Source: a virus. From it: a stretch of 64,000 nt of DNA. Numbering within the stretch: position 1 is the stretch's first letter; every line of letters starts with the position of its first letter. Positions 24,616-32,100 of the stretch are shown piece after piece. A program made the position numbers and the translations under genes. The stretch is taken from IMG/VR virus record IMGVR_UViG_3300033273_000313, positions 1 through 64,000 of that record. One strand, 5' to 3'. Under the pieces are notes generated by a model. That model ran no database searches. It was given only the letters and a program-made list of their open reading frames with translations, and had not been told where the DNA came from.

Positions 24616-25932
24616 ATGCCCGACTCAGTAAATCAAACACCATCAAAAGATACACAAGCTAAAGTAGCAGGTGGTTTTACTACTGACATAGAAACTCTTG
24701 GTAATAATTACTATGCCGAGGGACCTATTCCTGAGTTCTCTCAGATGCTGGGTGGTTTTGTCCTTACTGCTTATGAATTCCCTGAAGATGGTAGCAAAGG
24801 CATTGCTCTGTACAATGGTAAGACAGCATTCCATATCGACAACAACAATAACATAACAATCTCTGCTGGTCCACCAGGACAGTCTGGTTGTGGTGGTAAG
24901 TTTGTGCTGAATACTCAGGCACAGATTCAGAAGGCAAAGTCTGTTGCTATTGAAGTCACTGGTCGTGATGATGGTGGTGTTCAGTCAAAGGGCACCAATG
25001 AGGATGGCAACGTCGAGGAAGAAACCATGCCATCTTACTCACTGAAGGTCTATGGTCCTGTCAATGTTGAAGCTATCGGTGGTGATGCTGCTGTCAAAGG
25101 TGACAACGTAACTGTCAATGCTAGCAGCACACTCAACCTCAAGTCAGGTAAAGACATCAACATTCAAGCAGGTGAGAATGGTGGCAAGATCAATATGTTT
25201 GGTGGCACCTTCGAGCTCAACACAGGATTCTTTAACAAGAACCTATCTGGTGGTGAGTACAGTGAAGGACCAGGAGAATTTAAGATCATTCAGAAAAAGA
25301 AAGGTGCTAGCGTTAGTATCGATACCCCAGGTGAAGTGAAGTACACTGTCAATGGTAACTATACTGTTGGTGTCAAGGGTGACTACACACTAGGAACTGA
25401 GGGTCATTACAACATTAATGTAGATAAAGACGCTGCTTGGGCAATCAAAGGTAAGTTCTCTCAAATTGTTGACGGCAAGGGCAAGATGGAAGTCAAGGGT
25501 CAAGAAGCAAAGGGTGCTAATTCATCACAGCAAGAGACCTTTGTTGTTAAGGTAGCAGCACCTAAGAAGAAGTCTCTCGCTGCTCTACTAGTTGATGCTG
25601 GTGGTAAGCAAGAGTTCTTGGCAGCACAAGATGGATTTAAGTTTGAGATTGGTAAACAACTTGCTTCACTAGAACTAACCGACAAGAATAAGTTTAGTGT
25701 TACTACTGGTAAGGCGTTGGGTGCTATTAACATCGACGAAAAGCAAGTTATCGTTGAGCACGGCAAAACTGCCAAGATGACAATCAAACCAGAGGAAGTG
25801 TCACTAGCACAGAACAAGACCACTCAACTGACTATGAAACCAGACGAGTCAAAACTTGAGAACAATGGTGCTTATGTTAGCGTCAAACCTGCTGAGGTAA
25901 AAGTATTTGCTCCATTGATTTACCTAAACTGA
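24616..25932 (+). CDS. Baseplate spike/needle beta-helix protein
   Basis: The 438-residue protein has short repeating strands typical of a triple-stranded beta-helix, for example TVNASSTLNLKSGKDINIQA and YTVNGNYTVGVKGDYTLGTE. It resembles the C-terminal needle of T4 gp5 and VgrG-type spikes. An AAGGAG ribosome site precedes the start. Placed right after the gp5-like hub, it probably forms the membrane-piercing tip as a separate chain. Confidence 0.75.
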   Translation: MPDSVNQTPSKDTQAKVAGGFTTDIETLGNNYYAEGPIPEFSQMLGGFVLTAYEFPEDGSKGIALYNGKTAFHIDNNNNITISAGPPGQSGCGGKFVLNTQAQIQKAKSVAIEVTGRDDGGVQSKGTNEDGNVEEETMPSYSLKVYGPVNVEAIGGDAAVKGDNVTVNASSTLNLKSGKDINIQAGENGGKINMFGGTFELNTGFFNKNLSGGEYSEGPGEFKIIQKKKGASVSIDTPGEVKYTVNGNYTVGVKGDYTLGTEGHYNINVDKDAAWAIKGKFSQIVDGKGKMEVKGQEAKGANSSQQETFVVKVAAPKKKSLAALLVDAGGKQEFLAAQDGFKFEIGKQLASLELTDKNKFSVTTGKALGAINIDEKQVIVEHGKTAKMTIKPEEVSLAQNKTTQLTMKPDESKLENNGAYVSVKPAEVKVFAPLIYLN

Positions 25933-25948
25933 AATTCACTTTTCAGTT
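25927..25948 (+). terminator. Hairpin after the needle gene
   Basis: AACTGAAA/TTTCAGTT forms an 8-bp stem with a 6-base loop and includes the stop codon. No immediate T run follows, though a T-rich tract occurs from 25978. It may mark the 3' end of the tail-block transcript. Confidence 0.4.
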
Positions 25949-25960
25949 ACCAGAATTTCG

Positions 25961-25983
25961 AAAAAAATTTCCCGCCATTTTTT
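25961..25983. repeat. 23-bp direct repeat, copy 2
   Basis: This copy is identical to 13216-13238. It lies in the short gap between the needle gene and a 2OG oxygenase gene. Confidence 0.8.
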
Positions 25984-26001
25984 TTGTGAAAAAAGTTGAT
26001 T

Positions 26002-26565
26002 ATGTATAAACTTGATGAAATAACAATTATTGATAATTTTCTAGATCCTAATAGTTTTGAAAAAATCAGCAATTACATTTTAAGCGGTAATTTCAAATGG
26101 ACATGTGGACCATCTTTGATGGATTACAAAAATGTCGAAATAACGATGAATTCGTTATATGACCGACAATTGGTAAATTTGATATATTCAAAACACGTTG
26201 GAAATGGCAAATTAGCGGTAGAACAGGAAAATGACTATAAGATCATTATTCCGTTTTTGAAAAAACTAAAAATTACCACAAAACAACTCACTAGGGTAAA
26301 AGTAAACGCCACATTGTGTAAAGAGTCTGTTATGAGATCTGGTTGGCATGTAGATGTTCCCGAAGAAGAGTTACATTGTGGAATGACAGCAATTTACTAT
26401 GTTAACACGAATAATGGCAAAACAGTATTTAAGTGTGGTGAAGAAATTGAGTCTATTGAGAATCGGATGGTAATTTTTCCAAATTGGTACAATCACACTC
26501 CACAGTACCATACCAATGCTCCCATGAGAGCAGTGATCAATTTCAACTGGTTGACAAATCCCTAA
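26002..26565 (+). CDS. 2OG-Fe(II) oxygenase-like protein (1 of 5)
   Basis: The 187-residue protein has the iron site SGWHVDVPEE (His-x-Asp) and a distal His in NWYNHTPQYH. Arg in PMRAVINF would bind 2-oxoglutarate. Such enzymes hydroxylate protein, nucleic acid or small molecules; the substrate here is unknown. The composition is AT-richer than the neighbouring tail genes, which may mean separate acquisition. I chose ATG 26002 over the TTG at 25996. Confidence 0.8.
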   Translation: MYKLDEITIIDNFLDPNSFEKISNYILSGNFKWTCGPSLMDYKNVEITMNSLYDRQLVNLIYSKHVGNGKLAVEQENDYKIIIPFLKKLKITTKQLTRVKVNATLCKESVMRSGWHVDVPEEELHCGMTAIYYVNTNNGKTVFKCGEEIESIENRMVIFPNWYNHTPQYHTNAPMRAVINFNWLTNP

Positions 26566-26599
26566 AGACCCAGTACAATAACTCTGTCAGGGTTCAACA

Positions 26600-26607
26600 G
26601 ATAAATA
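26600..26607 (+). promoter_or_regulatory. Late promoter box
   Basis: GATAAATA lies 20 bases before the next ATG, the usual late-promoter spacing. Confidence 0.6.
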
Positions 26608-26626
26608 CCATCGATACAGCTTTATT

Positions 26627-26824
26627 ATGAACTACAAACCGTACTCACAGGAATGGCACAGATATCGCTACCTTAAAGAGGCAGTCGATAAGTACCTTGA
26701 CGATTACGTAGACCCTAGTATCATTGTGGATGATATCCGTGATGTTCTTCATGAACGCTCCGAACGAGCATATCAAGAATTCAACAGGATTAATCAATTA
26801 GAGCACTATCTCTCGGAAGAATAA
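26627..26824 (+). CDS. Small conserved hypothetical protein, 65 residues
   Basis: The protein is charged and helical. It begins MNYKPYSQEWHRYRYLKEAV, with VDDIRDVLHERSERAYQEFN in the middle. It follows a late promoter box and is one base from the next gene. I recall similar proteins in cyanomyoviruses but no function. Confidence 0.7.
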   Translation: MNYKPYSQEWHRYRYLKEAVDKYLDDYVDPSIIVDDIRDVLHERSERAYQEFNRINQLEHYLSEE

Positions 26825-26825
26825 T

Positions 26826-27137
26826 ATGCTTTCTACCAAATACAGACTACGACTTGAATACATCTGTAGATGTATCGCTAACAAAGAAGAAGTTCAATTA
26901 GAAGATATGCTTTGGGTAGAAAGACTTGCCAAACGTCATACCACTGCCCGTGACTGGTTGAACAAGGCACGTCGTCAGTCCAAGGGGATTGAGGAGGGCA
27001 GTGTGGATGATTTTATGAATAAGATGGGACTAGGAGACCCCGACCCATCTAATCACATAACGGGGTTCTCAGGTGCCGACGAAATTGTAGATTGGTTCAA
27101 ACAAGACAAACCCGACGATTGGAGACAACGCGATTAA
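26826..27137 (+). CDS. Conserved cyanophage protein, 103 residues
   Basis: The sequence starts MLSTKYRLRLEYICRCIANK and has a helical Arg/Lys-rich part (RDWLNKARRQSKG) and a C-terminal GDPDPSNHITGFSGADEIVD. This pattern is widespread in T4-like cyanophages. The stop overlaps the next start (TAATG). The function is unknown; a virion or late role is inferred from the preceding late box. Confidence 0.78.
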   Translation: MLSTKYRLRLEYICRCIANKEEVQLEDMLWVERLAKRHTTARDWLNKARRQSKGIEEGSVDDFMNKMGLGDPDPSNHITGFSGADEIVDWFKQDKPDDWRQRD

Positions 27138-27379
27138 TGGATAAAACTGTAGTAATTTACAGCAACGGCAGTCAAGAGTGTGAGCGTATGGCATCACTAC
27201 TAAAAACACTTGGTGGTGAATTCCTTGAATACAAATTAGGGCAACATTTTACTCAAAAAGGTTTTGATAAAGAATTCGGTGAAGAAGCCGAATATCCACA
27301 AATTAATATCGGGTTCAAACACGTTGGTGGTTTGAAGGAAACACTACGTTATATGAGCGATCGAGGCATGTTTGTGTAA
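27137..27379 (+). CDS. Glutaredoxin-like protein with altered active site
   Basis: The 80-residue protein aligns along its length with the glutaredoxin at 311: NGSQECERM replaces NGCGYCTKM, and EYPQINI keeps the cis-proline segment. GGLKETLRYMSDRGM matches GDLTESVRYFVERGM. The first, nucleophilic cysteine of the CxxC is Ser here; only the second remains. Normal dithiol catalysis is therefore unlikely. I chose ATG 27137 at the TAATG overlap; the longer frame is inside the previous gene. Confidence 0.8.
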   Translation: MDKTVVIYSNGSQECERMASLLKTLGGEFLEYKLGQHFTQKGFDKEFGEEAEYPQINIGFKHVGGLKETLRYMSDRGMFV

Positions 27380-27387
27380 CATAAATA
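27380..27387 (+). promoter_or_regulatory. Late promoter box
   Basis: CATAAATA begins right after the glutaredoxin-like stop and lies 20 bases before the next ATG. Confidence 0.6.
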
Positions 27388-27406
27388 ACTTTGTTAGGGA
27401 TTCAAC

Positions 27407-27673
27407 ATGAAATACCAACTATCACAACAATATTGTTTTTACATGGGTATGGTAGTTAGGATGTATTTCATCCAAGGTATTCCTTACACATTTGATGAAC
27501 TACCTCTTATTGTACAAGATCATCCAGCAGTTCAAGCAGAAGCACTCGCTGGTCGTGACTGGGACGATGAGGAAATGTATCTCTGGTCGTCATATCTTGT
27601 GACGGAAGAATGTCACCCACTGATGTTTGAGCTCCAATTAGATAATCCTGCTTTATTACCACAAGATGATTGA
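27407..27673 (+). CDS. Hypothetical acidic protein, 88 residues
   Basis: The protein begins MKYQLSQQYCFYMGMVVRMY and is acidic in the second half (GRDWDDEEMYLWSSYLVTEE). It overlaps the cpeT start by eight bases, so the two may be co-translated under the late box at 27380. No family is recognised. Confidence 0.65.
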   Translation: MKYQLSQQYCFYMGMVVRMYFIQGIPYTFDELPLIVQDHPAVQAEALAGRDWDDEEMYLWSSYLVTEECHPLMFELQLDNPALLPQDD

Positions 27674-28190
27674 AACTTTGAATTCTTGGTTAACTGGAAA
27701 ATTTGAAAACAAAATTCAAGCATTTTCAAATCCATCGAAGTATGCTATGATTACGGTCACTCATATCCCTATTTGGGATGGGTGGTTTTATGGTGAGCAA
27801 GGTTATTCTTATAGACAAAATGCTCCATATCGTCAATTTGTTCTTCATCCAGTAGAAGAAGCAGATTCATTTAGAATCTACAACTACGAGATTATTGATC
27901 CCAAACAATTTATTAATGGTCGTAACCTTGACAAATTGACGAAAGACATGATACAATTAAAAGATGGTTGTACAGTCAACCTCACATTCGATGGATGCTC
28001 CTTTCGAGGAGGGTTGACAGGATGTGATTGTTATGTAGAATGGAATGGGAGAGACACCTATCTCAATAACGAGATAGAGTTGACTCCTACCCATTACTGT
28101 GTGAAAGATCTTGGATTCTGTCAGAAAGATCACCATCAAATTTGGGGATCAAAGTATGGCAGATTTGAGTTCAAACGTATGGGGTTGTAG
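27666..28190 (+). CDS. cpeT: CpeT-like phycobiliprotein lyase homologue
   Basis: This 174-residue protein is a CpeT/CpcT-type lipocalin-like fold: GWFYGEQGYSYRQNAPYRQF, later LKDGCTVNLTFDG and GCDCYVEW. Host CpeT attaches or handles phycoerythrobilin on phycoerythrin, so this points to a pigment-containing Synechococcus host. Whether the phage homologue has lyase activity or acts as a chaperone is not visible here. The last ten bases, including the stop, are also the start of tRNA-Asp. Confidence 0.88.
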   Translation: MIETLNSWLTGKFENKIQAFSNPSKYAMITVTHIPIWDGWFYGEQGYSYRQNAPYRQFVLHPVEEADSFRIYNYEIIDPKQFINGRNLDKLTKDMIQLKDGCTVNLTFDGCSFRGGLTGCDCYVEWNGRDTYLNNEIELTPTHYCVKDLGFCQKDHHQIWGSKYGRFEFKRMGL

Positions 28191-28254
28191 CTCAGGTGGT
28201 TAGAGCGCCTGCCTGTCACGCAGGAAGTCGAGGGTTCAAGTCCCTTCAGTCCCG
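28181..28254 (+). tRNA. tRNA-Asp (anticodon GTC)
   Basis: The cloverleaf is complete: acceptor GGGGTTG/CAGTCCC, anticodon stem CCTGC/GCAGG with loop CTGTCAC (anticodon at 28215-28217), and T-arm GAGGGTTCAAGTCCCTT. CCA is not encoded. The 5' end overlaps the cpeT 3' end. Confidence 0.95.
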
Positions 28255-28305
28255 TTGGTAGGCGATGTCTACCATACGAGTCGGGATCATCATATCCGAC
28301 TCACC
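28255..28305 (+). other. Two hairpins between tRNA genes
   Basis: TGGTAG/CTACCA and GAGTCGG/CCGACTC can form two stem-loops in the spacer between tRNA-Asp and tRNA-Thr. They may guide processing of the tRNA transcript or be relics of former tRNA genes. Neither forms a cloverleaf. Confidence 0.45.
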
Positions 28306-28306
28306 C

Positions 28307-28380
28307 GCCACTATAGCTCAGCTGGATAGAGCAACGGTTTTGTAAACCGTAGGTCGTCGGTTCAAGTCCGACTTGTGGCT
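28307..28380 (+). tRNA. tRNA-Thr (anticodon TGT)
   Basis: The acceptor GCCACTA pairs with TTGTGGC except for one T-T mismatch. The anticodon stem ACGGT/ACCGT encloses TTTGTAA, with anticodon TGT at 28341-28343. The T-arm is GTCGGTTCAAGTCCGAC. It decodes ACA. Confidence 0.93.
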
Positions 28381-28427
28381 CTAGGGGAGTACAAAAGACC
28401 TCTATTTAGAAAGAGCGCCCCTTATAA

Positions 28428-28510
28428 GTCGGTATGGCGGAATTGGTAGACGCGCTGGGTTTAGGTTCCAGTGTCTTTATGACGTGGAGGTTCAAGTCCT
28501 CTTACCGACA
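28428..28510 (+). tRNA. tRNA-Leu (anticodon TAG)
   Basis: The acceptor GTCGGTA/TACCGAC is perfect. The anticodon loop TTTAGGT has TAG at 28462-28464. A long variable arm (around TGTCTTTATGACG) marks a class II tRNA. It decodes CTA. The 47-base gap before it can form a GGGG/CCCC-closed stem. Confidence 0.94.
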
Positions 28511-28523
28511 TTTTGGAGGTAGT

Positions 28524-29144
28524 ATGATCAACGTATATGATGATTGGATAGCACCAGAACTACGTAATATTATACGAGATACACTGTATTCCAGTAATTT
28601 TCCTTGGTATCTTCCATCTACCAAGTGGAGTACAGTGCCACATGAAGTTAGGGCAAAATTTGACGACAACGATCAAGTAATTGATTCGTCAATGATGGTC
28701 CATCCTATGATTATACAGGGTTGGGAACAACATACAGGTGGACATGAAGCACTGATGATGTTCCTTATTCGATCATTTTTTGAACAGATATCAGAAAATA
28801 AAAGTATTGATATCAATATTCATAGGATGAAAGCAAATTTGATGCACAAGCAAATTTGTGATAAACCGTTATTTTATAATCCACCTCATGTAGATTATTT
28901 GGGAGAAATTCCAGATGATCATTTTGCTGCTGTATGTCTATACTATGTCGATGATTCTGACGGAGACACATTTTTCTTCGATGCCGATTGGGATATCATA
29001 CAGCGAGTAACTCCTAAAGCAGGTAGAATGGTTCTGTTTGAAAATGAAGTTAATCATGCTTCATCACCACCCCAAGAATATGAGGGTAGAATCGTTCTAA
29101 ACACAAACATATTCTTGCCGATCGAGGCACGATGCCTTGTATAA
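28524..29144 (+). CDS. 2OG-Fe(II) oxygenase-like protein (2 of 5)
   Basis: From ATG 28524, behind GGAGG, the protein has 206 residues; the open frame upstream is tRNA-Leu. The iron site is PPHVDYLG and the distal His is in NEVNHASSP. Arg in EGRIVLNTNIF follows. YYVDDSDGDTFFF matches the prolyl-4-hydroxylase-like family. The substrate is unknown. It immediately precedes the giant fibre gene, so a fibre-modifying role is possible but speculative. Confidence 0.82.
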   Translation: MINVYDDWIAPELRNIIRDTLYSSNFPWYLPSTKWSTVPHEVRAKFDDNDQVIDSSMMVHPMIIQGWEQHTGGHEALMMFLIRSFFEQISENKSIDINIHRMKANLMHKQICDKPLFYNPPHVDYLGEIPDDHFAAVCLYYVDDSDGDTFFFDADWDIIQRVTPKAGRMVLFENEVNHASSPPQEYEGRIVLNTNIFLPIEARCLV

Positions 29145-29147
29145 ATA
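29140..29147 (+). promoter_or_regulatory. Late promoter box before the giant fibre gene
   Basis: TATAAATA is the exact T4 late consensus. It overlaps the preceding stop codon and lies 38 bases before the fibre ATG. Confidence 0.75.
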
Positions 29148-29184
29148 CATTGAAGAAGAAGAACAACCCAGGGTTTAGCTAATT

Positions 29185-32100
29185 ATGGCTCTTACAAGAC
29201 TTGATAATCTGTACTCAAGTAAGACTGGTAAGTACCTATACGTATCGCCAGACGACTTTAATGCTACTGATGAACTAGACAATAGAGGTAATAGTCCTCT
29301 ACGTCCGTTTAAGACTATCCAGAGAGCCTTTATTGAGGTTGCAAGATACTCGTTCCTACCTGCTGAAGGCGGAGAATCTGTACCTGACCGTTTTGACCAA
29401 TTTAGCATCATGCTGATGCCTGGTGATCACTTTATTGATAACCGTCCTGGTCTTGTAGATTTGCAATCTGGTGATAATCAGCGTTATTTTGATGCTAAGA
29501 ACCTGATTACAGCAAACCGTCAAGAGATTATTGACCGTTCTTTTGCCGAGATTGCTGTTCAATATGATGAAGTTACCTGGGGTACAGACTGGGTAGTTCC
29601 TGGTGACGATGCTGCTGATGACCAAAGCAGATACTATGATGCTTATCGTCTGATCCAGAAAAACAGAGATTATATTCAAGCAAGATCTACTGCTGAAGTT
29701 GCTGTTCAATACCCTGACTTCTATTTCCCTGATGAACCACAAACTGATAGTGCTAGCAGATTTGCCGATGCTTATCGTTTGATTCTTCAGAACAAAGCAG
29801 ATATTGTTGATATTGCTTGGACTGACACTCTTGCTGCTTATCCAGCAATTAACACAACCGAAACTAAGTGTAGGCGTGACCTCGGATACTATATTGAGCA
29901 CCTAGCACTTGACTTATTCTATGGTGGCAACCAGTATACTAGAGAGTTTATTCTTCAGTATTTTGAGAATGCTACAACTCAGATTGGCAATGGTCTGGCA
30001 GGCGAAGAGACTGAATCTCTCTACGCTTTTGCTAACGCTACTGCCCTTATGAAGGCAGCACTAACAAACCAAAGCAGTGTTACCTTAAATGGTAATGTGT
30101 ATGATATTACTGGTTGGACGAAGGACCTTACTGTAACTGCTGACCCTGTTACTGGTTCCAATACTGATTCCGCTTCTTGTGCTAACGTTCAGACAGCACT
30201 AGATACTCTAACCACTATTGTTAGTGATGTATTCACTGCTGGCAATACTAATGGTCTCCCTGCTGAAGATACTGGAGATGCTAGTGAAGGCAAACTAAAG
30301 TGTAAGCGTGACGTTGGTTACTTTATTGATGCTATCTCACTTGACGTTTCACTTGGTGGTGGTAACGTCTATACTAGAAAGTATACTCAAAACTACTTCA
30401 ATGCTGGCGGAACTTCTTGGGTAGATGATGGTCTCCAAGGAGAAGAGCAAGAGTCTATTGTTGCTTTCAACACAGCAAGAGACTTGATGATGGAAGCATT
30501 AACCAATCAACTTGGTTACAAAGATCTATCTATTACTCACGATCCAAATCCAGCAAATGGACCTGTTGGAAGTGGTATTGAGTACAATAATGTTTCTTGC
30601 CAAAATGTAAGATCTTTTGTTAATACTCTTGCTGCTATTCCTGTTACTTATTTCCAGCAAGGTAGTCTTGACAACTTTGTAGAAGAAACTGTTGCTGATG
30701 TAGAAGACGGAGCAGCAAAGTGTAAGCGTGACATTGGTTATATTGTTGATGCTGTTGCTGCTGACCTTGGCAACGGCGGTAACGGTAGTATTATTGCTGC
30801 CACCAAAGCATATTTTGACAAGAACGGTTTACCAATTAGTAACGGTCTTGTCGGTGAAGAAGCACAATCAGTTGTCGCCTTCAGTTATGCTGGCGTAATG
30901 ATGAAGAAGGCAGTTACTAACCAACTGTATTCCAAGGATCTCACTATCCTTGCTGGTCCTGCTTCTTACTCTGGTTATGAAACAAATGATCCTATTGTTC
31001 CAAACCTACCATCAGGTAACGCTGCTACCTGTGTAGATGTACAGGCAAGCATCGATACTCTTATTGGCATCATCACCACAGTTATTACTGATGGCGACCT
31101 TGATAGTCTCAACAGTGTACAGGTTACTGGTGATATCCCTGTATTCAACTATAACAGAGCACTACAGGAATGGCAGGACAATAGCATCCTAGACCTTTCT
31201 AATCCAGATAATGTTCTCTACAAGTTTAACTCGGCTTCTGGTGGCGCTATTGTTCCTAGAGGTTGTTCTCTTATTGGTTACGACCTTCGTCGTACCATCG
31301 TTCGTCCTCTATATGTTCCTGACCCCGCTGATCCCTCTACCGAAAGAACCTCCATCTTCAACCTAACTGGTGGTTGCTATCTCTGGCAGTTCACGATCAA
31401 GGACGGTGATCTATCATCGAACTCTCCACTATATGATAATAGTGCTAAGGTAGGTAAAGTATACTTCCAGAAAGGCAACAACACTCAACTTGCCATTCCT
31501 GAGTATTCTCACCATAAGATCTGTATCATGACTTATGCTGATACAGATGATCTACAACTGTATTACGATAAAGTCGGTACAGCATTTGCTCTATTCCAAC
31601 CAACAATTGATGATGGCGACTTTACTGCTCTGCCACAGGAAAACAGAATTGTTGGTCCTCTATCTGATACTAGAAGTATTATTAACATCAGACTGGTTGA
31701 GCAACTTGCCAATGGTAAGACTGTTATTGAAGCAACCACCAAAGTTGCTCATGGATACTTCAAAGAGCAGTACATCGCTATCATTGACACTGGACTCAAT
31801 GATGCCCTGAATGGTACATTCAAGGTTACTGCTATCGATGAAGATAACCCTAAACTGTTCCGTTATGAGGTAGATACAACTCCTCAACAGTTGGGTCTAG
31901 ACATTAACACTGTTGGTTATACTACACCTGATCTAAGTCTTGCTGCTAGAGCACAGGCAGAGATCGACTCGGTTGAATCTGCTTCTCCTTACGTCTTTAA
32001 CTGCTCCATCAGATCCACCTGGGGTCAGTGTGGTATGTGGGCAGATGGTTCTAAGGCGACTGGATTTAAGTCGATGGTTGTTGCCCAGTATACGGGTGTT

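Noticed and set aside
27092-27136. Longer start for the glutaredoxin-like gene
   Set aside because: The extension overlaps the previous gene in another frame, while ATG 27137 forms the usual TAATG junction and aligns with the glutaredoxin N-terminus.
28434-28523. N-terminal extension of the second oxygenase
   Set aside because: These codons are the body of tRNA-Leu. The ATG at 28524 has a GGAGG site and a family-like N-terminus.
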